A DNA stretch of 64,000 bases from Armigeres subalbatus (GCF_024139115.2 NC_085140.1:23280035-23344034); one strand, 5' to 3'; positions 1 to 9,868 are shown, counted from the first letter of the stretch. Numbers and translations: made by a program. Notes: generated by a model from the sequence alone, not told the origin.

Positions 1-504
1 AGAAGACGAAAACTGTGTTTCAAATCAATCCAACGCAAGATCAATTTGCTTCTTTTAATAAGCTTCTTCGATTCCGCACTAAATAATTTTGTGCTCATCA
101 ATGCAGACATTAGTTTTACCACTTCGCGTGCTCCCACACTAACTGGCGTGATCAACATCAACACGACCGATTGCACACACAAATTTCTGCTACGCGAGGT
201 AGATTTTTATCACTTCGCGTTCTCCCTGATCAGCTGCCGTCCCATGACCAGCAGCAACACGATCGATTCCGCATTCATATTATGAAAATAGTAAAAAAAA
301 TATCACTAAAATTTAATCATGGAAACACTGAAAACGTTTTATAGAAGATAACTACTTACGTATTTGTCGACTAAGAATGGGGTTAGTAAGCGTTAATAGA
401 AAAATTAGTATAACCTAAAGTTTTGAAAACAACTTAACGATTTTGTTCAGCGGCGCAGCCAAAATTTTTTGATTATATAAAGTATGAATTAGTCTAAATT
501 TGTT
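1..504. other. AT-rich DNA, nothing recognised
   Basis: The only open frame (46-285, plus) is short, has no recognisable motif and lacks flanking gene signals. I see no repeat or RNA gene here. Confidence 0.5.
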
Positions 505-690
505 TCGAAATTCCGCGGAATTCCGTTAAATTTCGTTAGAAGCTAGTTTTTTCTAGCGAAATTTTTGTAATTTTACGAAACGAAACGAAATCAAGAAATC
601 AGATTTCGCCATGCTCAAATTCCGCGAAATTCCGCGGAATTTCGTTTCGAACCACCTGAAACGAAATTTTTCGAAATACCGCATATGCTT
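505..690. repeat. Block of reiterated short palindromes (GAAATTCCGCGGAATTTC type)
   Basis: The word GAAATTCCGCGGAATTTC and shortened forms of it (CGAAATTTCG, AATTCCGCGGAATT) recur on both strands across about 190 bp, so the block can pair with itself in many registers. It resembles a degraded MITE core or a locally amplified palindrome. No target duplication was found. The next 450 bases, to about 1,140, show nothing recognisable. Confidence 0.5.
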
Positions 691-1144
691 AATATTGTCT
701 AGTAGGTATCCAATGTAATAGTTACGTTTTATTTTCCATAGTATCAACTTCACTGTATAGCCTAGCCACGGTATTAGGCACTACTGGCGAAGAAGATGGT
801 CCAATACCGCGACAATTGTTTTGATAAATAAAAGTGCATGAACAACAACTTTAAATGCCATTCCAATATCCAGCTCATATTTTATAGCAGTAAAAATGGG
901 CTCAATGAAATAATAGAAGTAAATATTATTGAAAAATTAAGTTACTAGACTTGGAAACATAACCCTAATTTTAGGCGCTTTGCTAAGCCGGTGAATAGTT
1001 TTGACTGGTCGAGGCATATATTATCACATTTATTTTTTAACGCCTAATATATGTCACAACTACCCACAATAATTATTTGCAAACATTTCCTGCTATATAT
1101 TTGTGGATTTGATCAAATAATCTGATGTGTAGGACAGGCAGTCA

Positions 1145-1420
1145 CTCTATCACGCCGTATCCGAAGCGGAAAATTAGGTAGCTTGTAGCTTCTATGCACC
1201 TCGGATTTTACCTCACTAAAAGTTAGCTTACATTCCAAACTGTCGAATTAAAGTTGTTTCAAAATATTCTATCGGGGAAAAATCAAATAAAGCTCAATTG
1301 AATTTTTTGACCATTTTTGCACTAATATTTCCCACGAAGCAACATATTATGTAGCATTTAATACTCCAAATGATTAGTTTTTTCTTAACGTGTTTTAATC
1401 TAACATAATAATAGAATGCA
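1145..1420 (+). repeat. Left arm of a distant inverted repeat (partner 6,030-6,285)
   Basis: Read on the minus strand this segment matches 6,030-6,285 in order. Shared stretches include GTCAAAAAATTCAA, CAGTTTGGAATGTA with its partner TAGTTTGGAATGTA, AAATCCGAGGTGCATA, and CTTCGGATACGGCGTGA with its partner TTTCGGACACGGCGTGA. By eye the arms are clearly homologous but diverged. They could be the ends of an old transposon of about 5.1 kb or two opposed copies of one short element. Confidence 0.6.
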
Positions 1421-1815
1421 CAACATATTGTGAAAATGTTTTCAAATCTGATCAACTGGTACTTATTAGGTAAATCACGTGCCTTAAGGGGATACCCGAG
1501 CAACACAAGCCAGACAAAAATAGTTGCATCAACGTGATGGTTGCTACTCCGTGATTGATCAGAACTGATGTTAATTGGACTACGATCCAAGTGAATAGAG
1601 ATTGGGACTTACCAACCATTCTCGAAATACAAGTTTTAGCAGCTCACAAATCTAGATCAATAACGGCGCCGACCAAGTCCTTACAGTCGGTTAGGAAAAA
1701 GAGGGAATGTTAGTGCGTAGTTATTGTTGCTACTAGAGACCGAAAATACCTCTACATCCCCACAATACCACGTATAGCAAGTTTTGTGATGTAGTCCTTA
1801 CCACATTTTTTTTAA

Positions 1816-1897
1816 AAATACGAACGAGCCTGGAATTGAATACACGACCTCCTGCTTACAAGGCAGGAGCTCGTTATAACCCACCGAACTCGTTATA
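1816..1897 (-). mobile_element. tRNA-like SINE head, degraded
   Basis: On the minus strand a pairable stem and loop (CCTGCCTTGTAAGCAGG) is followed by TATTCAATTCCAGG, which looks like a decayed B box, and preceded by a D-arm-like GGTGGGTTATAACGAG. The arrangement is that of a tRNA-derived SINE head. It does not form a complete tRNA, so it is not called as a functional tRNA gene. No tail was identified. Confidence 0.35.
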
Positions 1898-2345
1898 CTT
1901 GCACCGAAGAGTGATTTTTTTAAGAAAAAAAACTCAAAGGTGCAGCCAAATCGGGTTGTACGTAATGGTGACGTAGGACTACGTAGCTATTCGAAATTGA
2001 TAGTATTTGCCATAATAATTTGTGTCGTTTTATTAACATTGAGCAAACTGCTCGGAGGCCAACTGAATCAAGTAGTCGAATAGTTGTTCCCAGTTGGATG
2101 GACTTTGAGTCTCTAACCGTGGAATTAACATGACTCATTGGCCGCTGAAGCCACTCGACTGGCTTTCAGTCGGCGACATCACAATCCTTACTTTGTAACG
2201 AACGCTTACATCGCGGGCGAAAACCAAACATTGCATATAAATATATTTGCGTTTGGTTTCACGCCACTTCGGATTCTGCTTATTTCTCCTTTATTTCGGC
2301 CATTTTTGAGGATGGTGTCCTCCAAAAAGGTCTTTATGCATACAA
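1898..2345. other. Non-coding stretch, nothing recognised
   Basis: This stretch holds a small palindrome, ACGTAGGACTACGT (about 1,970), a word also seen in diverged form near 5,050 (ACGTAGTCTTACGT). No coding or RNA feature is supported. Confidence 0.4.
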
Positions 2346-3213
2346 ACGAAGGTTGATCCGAAAATCTGATATGAACTTTCTTCAAAGTGCAAAACTCAAT
2401 CGTAACTAGCAAATTTGATAGCGCGGCGGAGGGAGATGATGCAATTAATTTGAACGGGTGGAATCACTAACAGCAACCAAGCTACCACGCTAAACCCGAT
2501 GCCGCCGAAACAGTCTATTTTCACTATTAACTCTTTCTTTCCATAAAATGCTGATCCTGAGAAGAACCAATTTTCTTTTCCCAATGCGTCTTTCCAATAA
2601 CTAACTGCATCCAAACGCTTGACAGCACCTTGCGTTGAAATTGTCCGACCGCCGAGGAATAACAGCAGAAATTTGACTCAAGACGAAGTTTCTTCATATT
2701 ACAAAACATTATCTCATGGCATCTGTCTGTCCGAGCGACGTTCACCGATGGGTGGTTGCTGTGTAAAGTTTTCACTGAGGTGGCGTCTTCATCGATTTTA
2801 TAGAAAAGAAGGTTGATCCGACTATCCGAAATAAACTTTCTTCAAAGTGTAAAACTCAATCATAAATAGCAAATTTGATAGCGCGTCGGAGGGGGATGAT
2901 GCATTTGCATGCATTTGAATGGATGGAATCACCAACAGCAACCAAGCTACCACGCCAAGCCCGATGTCACCGAAACAGTCCATTTTCGCAATTAACTCTT
3001 TGCATAAAATGTTGGTCCTGAGAAGAACCAATTTTCTTTTACCAATGCGCCTTCTGTCAAATAACTAACTGCATCCAATCGCTTGTCAACACCTTGCGTT
3101 GCAACTGTTCGACCGCCACTTGATGATTTTTCGCTAAGCCTCCAAAAGTTGAAATAAATTTTCAGCTTTGCCACCCACTCCTTCGTCCGCTCCGCTGCAT
3201 CGAATGCCGAACC

Positions 3214-3450
3214 GCTCTCTGTGGAATCCCGATCAAAATGGCTCGCACGCGCCGATCAGCAGCTTTCTTGTATTTAATAAATTAAACCCGTAAGCCCCGC
3301 CCCTTTGTGATCTGATATGAGTGTAAATATGATGTGCACTCATAACGATTAATGAAGGGGCGGGGCTAATGGAATTACTTCATTAGATATAAAAAAGCTG
3401 CTTTTCGGCGCGCGCGAGCCATTTCGATCGGGATTCCGCAGATAACGGAC
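3214..3450. mobile_element. Foldback MITE, full form
   Basis: The left end GTGGAATCCCGATCAAAATGG and right end CCATTTCGATCGGGATTCCG are inverted copies. Complementarity extends inward through the SAGCAGCTTT and AAGCCCCGCCCC segments, giving arms of roughly 90 bp around a short AT-rich centre. There is no coding capacity. A second, internally deleted copy sits at 3,887-4,007 in the next duplicated block. Confidence 0.65.
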
Positions 3451-3886
3451 CGTTCGGAGAATGACAAATTCTAAGAATCCTATGAAATTTTCTCGCAAGA
3501 TTCTGAATTTGGTTATGAGATCAATCGTAAATAGCGGATTCGATAGCGCGTCGGAGGGAGATGAATTTTAATGGATGGGATCACAGCAACCAAGCTACCA
3601 CGCCAAGCCCGATGCCACCGAAACAGTCCATTTTCGCAATTAACTCTTTCTTTTCATAAAATGTTGGTACTGAGAAGAACCAATTTTGTTTTCCCAATGC
3701 GCCTTCTGTAAAATAACTAACTGCATCCAATCGCTTGTCGACACCTTGCGTTGCAACTGTCCGACCGCCACTTGATGATTTTTCGCTAAGCCTCCAAAGG
3801 TTGAAATAAATTTGCAGCATTGCCACACTGCCACCCACTTCGTGCTGCTGTGTCCGCTCCGCTGCATCGAATGTCAAACCGCTCTC

Positions 3887-4007
3887 TGTGGAATCCCGAT
3901 CAAAATGGCTCGCGCGCGCCGAACAGCAGCTTTCTTGTATTTAATAAATTAAGCCCGTAAGCCCCGCCCCTTTGTGAGCTGATATGGTTCGATCGGGATT
4001 CCACAGA
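3887..4007. mobile_element. Foldback MITE, internally deleted copy
   Basis: It has the same left arm as the copy at 3,214 (GTGGAATCCCGATCAAAATGG to AAGCCCCGCCCCTTTGTGA), but the right arm is cut to CGATCGGGATTCCACAG. The loss of most of the right arm suggests deletion across the hairpin after the surrounding block was duplicated. Confidence 0.55.
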
Positions 4008-4530
4008 CAACGGACCTTTCGAGAATGACAAATTCTAAGAATCCTATGAAATTTTCTCGATTCTGAATTTGGTTATGAGATGTTGTTTATCTAAGATGCG
4101 TATTGTTGCGAGGAATTACAACAGAAATTTGACTCAAGACGAAGTTTCTTCATACTACCAAACATTATCTTTCGGCATCTGTCTGTCCGAGCGACGTTCA
4201 CCGATGGGTGGTTGCTGTAGATAGTTTCCATTGAGGTGGCGTCTTCATTGATTTTATACAAAAGAAGGTTGATCCGGCTATCCGAAATAAACTTTCTTCA
4301 AAGTGCAAAACTCAATCGTAAATTTGATAGCGCGTCGGAGGGAGATGATGTAGTGAATTTTAATGGATGGAATCACCAACAGCAACCGAACTACCACGCC
4401 AAACCCGATGCCACCGAAACAATCCAATTTCGTAATTAACTCTTTCTTTTCATAAAATGGTGCTTCCCAATGTTCCTTTCCAACTAACTGACACCACCAT
4501 TTGTAATAAATTTTCAGCATCGGCACTGGC

Positions 4531-5597
4531 GGTGCGGGATCGCCACAGTGCTATTTTTATGGTCAACCTTTTCTTCATATGAAATTCTGGTTCGTTGAGG
4601 TTGAATGATCTGCAGCAACACATCGAGAACCACCACCAATGCGATGGATTTTCTTTGAAAATGTTGTTAGCGCCTCCATGATGCTGTGTCCGCTCCGCTG
4701 CGATCGCTTTGATGCGTCTGCTCTGCGTAAAATCTTGTTCAAACTGAGGATTAGATCCAAACCCGCAAGTGATTGATTTTTTATGTCTGTGCTAGTGATG
4801 CATGTACGTGATTGGTTAGTTTACCTATTTCTAAACTTTTTATCAATTATCGATAATAAATAGTTGAAAATCAGTATTTTCAAATAAATACAAAGAAGCG
4901 TTGACTCATCCTTGATCGAATGGTCCAAAAAAATTGAAAATCCATCAAGAAACGGCTGAGATATTAAAGTTTAAAGTCTATCATATTTTCGTGATGGTCC
5001 CCGATTTTCGCAATCGTAAAGTGTACCCCAATATAGAAAACACAGACGTAGTCTTACGTCAAAAGACTACGTACGATGGCAGAATATGTACAGGTTGGCA
5101 ACGATAAGCTGATACACTTGAAATATTTATTATAACTTTATCTATTAATTTGGATGCAAACTACACGTTAAGAAAGAACCTTATAAGTTATGACAACCCA
5201 ATTAGTGAACGTACACTGTATAAGTTCTTATACATTTCATTGAGTCCCTGCTTTGGCAGAAAAGTATTGAAAATAAATAAGTAACATTCTTTACACGTAC
5301 CGTCGCGCGGGGCTTATTTTGACTCCGGGAGAGCTACTCTGGATTTTTTATTTTCTAACAAAATTAAACGAAAAAAAAACAAATTTGAAGCAGAAAGTTG
5401 TCATCCAACTATGGAATGGTGTTAATGGCAAATTGATAGAAATTTTTGTTGTAATTCTTATTTCAAAATGTACAATTGTCAAAAGAAGGGGCTTCGGTAA
5501 TCAGATTAAACTAGCTACAATGAAACTTTATTACCTATATTATTTCCTTGCTGCTGCACATCAAATTTCAGAGAAAGATGTTATAATTCAAGTATTG
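4531..5597. other. Non-coding stretch, nothing recognised
   Basis: AT-rich sequence with no conserved reading frame. The plus-strand frame at 5,319-5,609 (96 residues) is low-complexity and runs into the SINE that follows, so I treat it as chance. Confidence 0.4.
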
Positions 5598-5770
5598 TGG
5601 GCCCCGTAGCTGTGCGGTTAGCGGCGTCAGTTGTCTGAGCCTATTAGTATACTATGTTCGCTCCCTGCCCGGATAAGGAGAAAACTTTACGTAAAGCGGG
5701 ATTTTTTTTTGTCTTTATTATCGAGACTTTCAGCCCAAGGCTGGCTCGTCTCGTGAGTAGCGGGAAATTC
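5598..5770 (+). mobile_element. tRNA-derived SINE
   Basis: It starts with GGCCCCGTAGCTGTGCGGTTAGCGG, which contains an A-box-like TAGCTGTGCGGTTAG. A weakened B box (TATGTTCGCTCCCTGCCC) follows about 50 bases later. The body ends in a T-run and the hairpin CGAGACTTTCAGCCCAAGG, whose end pairs with CTCGTCTCG. This is a Pol III-type SINE layout with no protein. The family name is uncertain; the hairpin tail is common in Aedes SINEs as I recall them. Confidence 0.6.
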
Positions 5771-6029
5771 TTCACAGACCCACTGAGTTTTGTTTTAAAG
5801 TTACTGTCCGTTGTCTAATAATAGGTGTCCAGTATTCAGTCTGTGCAACCTCTGGTTAAAGACGGTGATTCTGTCTTATATTATGTTCATACATTCATGA
5901 TTATCTTTGAAATAAATCCCGAAAATTACCTCTCTTCCAGGCCGTCAGAATGTACTAACCCTTTAAAGCACGTGTTTTACCTAATACATAAGTAACAAAT
6001 GTTCAGATTTGAAAGCATTGTTACAATCC
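5771..6029. other. Spacer, nothing recognised
   Basis: AT-rich sequence without a supported feature. Confidence 0.4.
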
Positions 6030-6285
6030 GTTGTTAAGAACAAACTAATCATTATGACTATTAAATGGAACATAACATGTTGTTTCATGAAAAATGTTAA
6101 TACAAAAATGGTCAAAAAATTCAAATTAACTTTATTCCATTTTTCAGGTCAGAATGTCATGGTTGAAACAACCCTTATTCGATAGTTTGGAATGTATCCT
6201 AAATTCTGGTGAAGAAAAATCCGAGGTGCATAAAAGTAAAATAATATTCCGTTTCGGACACGGCGTGAATATATCAATTCGCAAA
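6030..6285 (-). repeat. Right arm of the distant inverted repeat (partner 1,145-1,420)
   Basis: This is the inverted counterpart of 1,145-1,420. The arm begins near TTGTTAAGAACAAACTAATCA and ends at GGACACGGCGTGA. The DNA between the arms has no transposase-like frame. Confidence 0.6.
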
Positions 6286-6578
6286 AAAAAATCCACGGTA
6301 TTAGAAAATGCGCGGAATTAGGCTAAGGTCCTATTATTGTGGTATCACCTCCATAAGAAATACAGACAATACTGCAACAATAGGACTGATTTAAAAAAAA
6401 TATAGGTTAGTTTGTTTTATTGCGATAAAAACTAAACAACATAAGTTTAGCACAATTGACGTGATATTTACGAAACTATAGTTGACAAGCATCTTATTCG
6501 ACCACGGCAATGTGTAAAAAGATAAGCAGTTCATTCTAAAAGAGTTTTTCAAATCACTTTTATTTTGACGCGGCGCAT

Positions 6579-6734
6579 CTTCTTCTTCTTCTTCTTATTG
6601 GCATCACAGCTTAGAGTTTATTAAGCACTGCGAGGTTTCTAAGACAAGTTACCATTTTTGCATTAGTAAATCATAAGGCTAACACGATGATACTTTTATG
6701 CCCAGGGAAGTCGGACAATTTCCAATAAAATTGT
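6579..6734 (-). mobile_element. Feilai-like SINE, truncated, with 10-bp target duplication
   Basis: The segment matches the 3' half of the complete SINE at 40,343-40,632: (TTC)n, CTTATTGGCAT, GCGAGGTTTCTAA, GTTACCATTTTTGCAT and ATGCCCAGGGAAGTCG, all read from the minus strand. The tRNA head is missing and there are internal deletions. Direct repeats CGCGGCGCAT flank it exactly (6,569-6,578 and 6,735-6,744), so it inserted already truncated. Confidence 0.85.
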
Positions 6735-6744
6735 CGCGGCGCAT

Positions 6745-7340
6745 ATCCCCTCCAAAATAGATCGTTCTACCCTACCGTTACTTTTCAAACATCCTGTTCT
6801 TCAGTCCTTAAAAAAAATATAGTATAATAAAAGTTTTCCAGTCCACTTTGGAAAAAAATCGCTGAGGACTCTTGGTCGTTCGCGAATGTGACTCAATTTT
6901 ATATATTATTTATTCCAGTATCTTTTCGCATTGTAATTTTTTTTAGTAATTATATGGGGTAGTTAATAGTACATATTGCAAGATTTGTGTGCCATTCTTG
7001 GATGCTCAATGGCTAATATATTTGTTTTATTTTTCTCGTCAAATAAATCAAAACCAAACTTTTGATATTAGACCCATAATGTTGTATACCAATCGAGATA
7101 ATTTGACTGTGTAGGTACTTGGAATTACCTATTCGATTTGTTCCCAATCAAACTGCGTTCGACTTTTTCTCGCTATTGAAAATTGATTCGTTCGGCGCCT
7201 GTATTTCGAAGCGGGTTGATATTGGCTTTTCGTCAGGAATAACTATACAAAATCATAGTATTCGTTCAACTATAAAATTCATTTATTGGATTTATCATGA
7301 AGTTTTTATAATTATTTTCTTCATATAATTATGTTCATGC
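6745..7340. other. AT-rich spacer downstream of the peptide gene
   Basis: No conserved reading frame was found. The 69-residue plus-strand frame at 7,119-7,328 ends in a hydrophobic run of AT-rich codons and has no family match that I recognise. Confidence 0.4.
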
Positions 7341-7344
7341 GTGC

Positions 7345-7350
7345 TTTATT
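7345..7350 (-). terminator. AATAAA polyadenylation signal of the small peptide gene
   Basis: AATAAA on the minus strand follows the stop codon of the 53-residue peptide frame directly. This is the expected place for a compact gene, with cleavage predicted 10-30 bases further on. Confidence 0.45.
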
Positions 7351-7575
7351 TTACTTCGCTCCTGTGCAGCCCATCCAGAAGCACCCTTTCTGAAGATCCT
7401 CCAAAGCTGAACAATATAAAAAGTTTTGCAAAATCCGTGAAACTAGTCAAGAATTTTATCGATACTTACGAGAACGTTTCTTTGGGTTTTTATTAGGTTG
7501 CTTCTCATCTTCAGCCCGACATTGGAGCACACCCAATATGAAGACGGTAACCAACAAAATGATATTGAGATTCAT
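7351..7575 (-). CDS. Two-exon gene for a small secreted peptide with a CFWMGC ring
   Basis: Exon 1 is 7,575-7,470, a 63-base intron is 7,469-7,407 (GTAAGTATCG donor, TATTGTTCAG acceptor), and exon 2 is 7,406-7,351. The joined frame is 162 bases, 53 residues plus stop. Residues 1-21 are a typical signal peptide: MNLN, a hydrophobic core IILLVTVFILGVL, then QCRA before an acidic EDE. A hydrophilic spacer leads to KKR at 33-34 region, a prohormone-convertase-like site. The predicted mature end is PLEDLQKGCFWMGCTGAK, with two cysteines enclosing four residues. The start chosen is the ATG just before the hydrophobic core; an upstream in-frame ATG (7,641) lies at the promoter. Without splicing the frame ends after the junction with RKYR. 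I do not recognise the peptide. The six-residue disulphide ring with FW recalls urotensin II or somatostatin-type peptides, but this is resemblance only. A secreted neuropeptide, salivary or accessory-gland peptide are all possible. Confidence 0.55.
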
Positions 7576-7623
7576 TATACTAAGAAGTTTATCATACACT
7601 CTTGGAGAAAATTCAGCCTCAAT

Positions 7624-7654
7624 AAGTGAATGGTTCAGCAACAGCTGTTATATA
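7624..7654 (-). promoter_or_regulatory. TATA box and initiator of the small peptide gene
   Basis: On the minus strand TATATAA starts at 7,654 and an initiator-like TTCACTT is centred on 7,627, about 27 bases downstream. If transcription starts there the 5' leader is about 52 bases, ending at the ATG at 7,575. The spacing is near that of insect TATA promoters. This is inferred from motif and spacing only. Confidence 0.4.
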
Positions 7655-7659
7655 AAGAA

Positions 7660-8044
7660 GAAAAAACTTCCAGCGATCAACACCATGCGTGTCAAATTTA
7701 CTCAAACGAATAGGATTAGAATCGGAAAAATTATTAAACGCTAACCGTTGATAAGAAAAGTTTCGACTCTTGTTAAGGAGAGAGACAGGCAAGCAAAACA
7801 TATACCAAGCTTTGTGCTCTGAAACAGTGGGGCTCATCCTCATCCGCCAGCAGCATATGGTCCTTACCGTCTATGAGTGCAGGACACGGAGCCATTGTTA
7901 GATTAATTTAAATATGAAGTCTTTAATAGATATTTGACACATTCTTCTGGCAGGTCTATCAGGACACCAACTTTCAAACTCAATTTTCAATAAAAGAATA
8001 TGTTTTCCATATTTTCTAATCTAACCGTATCACTGCTTCCGTGC
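7660..8044. other. Upstream region of the peptide gene, nothing else recognised
   Basis: No repeat or coding frame is supported. Any regulatory sites of the small peptide gene would lie here. Confidence 0.35.
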
Positions 8045-9012
8045 GGGTTCTGACGCGCACGTTTCCACTTACTAGCATGAACTTTGCCTCAACATTCACC
8101 ACCAGCACAACTTGTGTTGTCTCATGTTTCAATCAGGGGCACTATTTTGCTAACTTCTCAAATGTTTGGCCGACAATGTCCACATCATCCGCGAAGCAAA
8201 CAAATTCCGCGAAACAAACCACAATTCGTTTGCCCTGTCTTGTGTGAGGTAAGGCCAAACTATGAATTGACCCGGCTCGCAGAAACTTCTGGTGCACTTG
8301 CTTATTTGGCGCCACTTTTACAAAAAAAATGTGTCGTCAAATAGGGAAGTGCACTAAAAGTTTCTGTGAGCCGAATTGTAGTGATAAATAGGTCCGATGC
8401 AGAGGGCTAATGTGACAACTAAACGGAACATAGTTAACGCATTGAAAAGGCACAATACATATGTCCGAAACGTCGGATGAAAACATAAAACCCCGTTTTT
8501 CCTCCCAAAGACTGAAAGTCAAACCTCAAATGGCATCCTTAATTAGTCGTCTCCTCCACTGCATAAACACTCACTGCCTGTACTCTTGCTCCCCAATGTT
8601 CCTCGAAATGCGGCTTCAACCTTTCGATCATCACACGTTCATTATTCAAGATGCTCTCATCCTTAACCCTGTACTTTTCGACAAGCTGCACGAAGACTAT
8701 GCGGGACACGTTGAACTTCTTATATAATTTGCGCGTTTTTTGAGAATAGCAAAGCTGCTCTATCTCATCAAACCCCTCTTCTTCCATGCGGCGTTTTTTT
8801 CTCCTGGAAAAGACAGGTCTACTATCTACGTTTCAGTCCATGGAGTGCCACACCTGCGCTGCGTTCTTATCCTCCAGAATATTTCTGCACTCTTCGTTGA
8901 ATCAATCATTCCGTCGACTTCGTCCCACATCGTCGACGTTGCTCTCCGCTGCGTCGTTGATGGCTACTTTAACTGTACTGCAGCAGTCCCCAAGAGAGGT
9001 CCCATCGAACTC
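8045..9012 (-). pseudogene. RTE-clade LINE relic (endonuclease-RT linker and RT core)
   Basis: Read on the minus strand, 9,010-8,540 gives pieces of the RTE linker region, for example EEGFDEIEQLCYSQKTRKLY and LNNERVMIERLKPHFEEHW, which match the part of RTE proteins just before the polymerase. After a large deletion, 8,250-8,050 encodes a palm-like CFADDVDIVGQTFEKLAK, where FADD is the catalytic pair, followed by a KHETTQVVLVVN-like segment. Several frameshifts and stops separate the pieces, so the copy is dead. A foldback element (8,273-8,373) lies inside it. It is one of at least five RTE relics in the window. Confidence 0.7.
8273..8373. mobile_element. Short foldback MITE inside an RTE relic
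   Basis: CGGCTCGCAGAAACTTCTGG and GTGCACTTGCTTATTTGGCG on the left pair with CGTCAAATAGGGAAGTGCAC and AAAAGTTTCTGTGAGCCG on the right. This gives arms of about 38 bp with a few mismatches around a 24-base loop. There is no coding capacity and the target duplication is unclear. Confidence 0.6.
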
Positions 9013-9059
9013 ACCCTTTTCTTGTAATGTAACAATGATTTTCGTTTATAAAATTGACT

Positions 9060-9352
9060 CCCTTGCACCTATTGTGGTGCAACTGTACCAATAGTGGCGA
9101 GTCTCATAAGAAATCAATGGATAGCACCACTATGGGAACCACTAAAGGAACAGTGTACCCATTAGTGGTGCAAGCAATATTTGGTCGTTGTTGATGTTAA
9201 ATGACATCAATCCTATTTGTGTGAGCAAATTTATTAGTTTATCTATTTGCTAAGATATTAAAACTGTAATTTTCCCATAATTATCAGTTTAAAAAAAAAA
9301 GTTTCTTTTGTGGATCTACTAATACCTCCACTATTGGTACCGTTACCCTAAT
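9060..9352. mobile_element. MITE relic with ACCAATAGTGG-type ends
   Basis: The left part has GCAACTGTACCAATAGTGG. The right end, reversed, reads TAGGGTAACGGTACCAATAGTGG. Related words (CCATTAGTGGTGC, CACCACTATGGGAACC) fill the interior. The copy is diverged and its exact boundaries are not certain. Confidence 0.35.
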
Positions 9353-9474
9353 GAGCAGCTAATAATTTAAAGATAATTCCTGATCATATCTAATGAGTTA
9401 CGAGTTTATCACGGATTGGAAACCCTAACGAGAAACCGATCTGCCTTTTTTCTCTGTAAAGAATTAATCGACAC

Positions 9475-9868
9475 TACACCCAAAAAACAAATCTGACAAT
9501 TATTGTATAGAATCTGGGCATAAACAATTCTGTAAGCTTTTTATGCAAATATTGTATTAAAATAATACAAATCTGTATTATTTTAATACAATATTTGTAT
9601 AAAAAGCTTACAGAATTGTATATGCCCAATTATTATACAGTTTCTGTAAGGTTCTTAGGGGCCATCCACAAAGTACGTCACGCTCCTGGGGGGGGGGGGG
9701 GGTTCCGAACAGCGTGACGACTCATACAAAAATTTTAGAGGTTTAATACAAAAAGTGTGACGAAGGGGGGAGGGGGGGTTGAAAATAGCCAAATTTTGCG
9801 TGACGTACTTTATGGATCTTCCCTTATGCAGAACTGTATTAAAATCTTCCATCCCCTGGTTGGGTGTA
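9475..9868. mobile_element. Outer MITE with a near-perfect hairpin core and nested insertion
   Basis: The ends are inverted (CACCCAAAAAAC on the left, TTGGGTG on the right) and flanked by TA. The core is a strong hairpin centred near 9,572: AAGCTTTTTATGCAAATATT and GTATTAAAATAATACA pair with TGTATTATTTTAATAC and AATATTTGTATAAAAAGCTT. A second MITE occupies 9,658-9,823. Removing it brings the right arm together with the rest of the terminal repeat. Confidence 0.7.
9658..9823. mobile_element. Inner MITE with TTA target duplication
   Basis: The ends GGGGCCATCCACAAAGTACG and CGTACTTTATGGATCTTCCC are inverted copies, both next to a GTCACGC word. TTA flanks the element at 9,655-9,657 and 9,824-9,826. 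A run of 16 G and a second G-rich run (GGGGGGAGGGGGGG) lie symmetrically inside. There is no protein. Confidence 0.8.

Larger units (their letters stand above)
2346..4530. repeat. Four diverged copies of a roughly 300-bp non-coding block
   Basis: Copies lie at about 2,350-2,640, 2,815-3,180, 3,520-3,870 and 4,268-4,530. Shared landmarks, in order, are GAAGGTTGATCCG, CTTTCTTCAAAGTG, GATAGCGCGTCGGAGGGAGATGA, CAACCAAGCTACCACGC, GATGCCACCGAAACAGTCC and CTAACTGCATCCAA. A second shared segment (GACGAAGTTTCTTCATA to GGGTGGTTGCTGT) occurs at about 2,680 and 4,140, and a third (GACAAATTCTAAGAATCC) at about 3,462 and 4,027. The block looks like tandem or segmental duplication with internal deletions. 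Open frames in it differ between copies and carry no known motif, so I do not call it coding. Confidence 0.65.

Noticed and set aside
1816..1897. tRNA gene
   Set aside because: Anticodon-like stem and a weak B box are present, but the acceptor and D arms do not form; better explained as a SINE relic.
2346..4530. Gene family encoded by the four-copy block
   Set aside because: Frames differ between copies in start, length and phase, so coding is not conserved.
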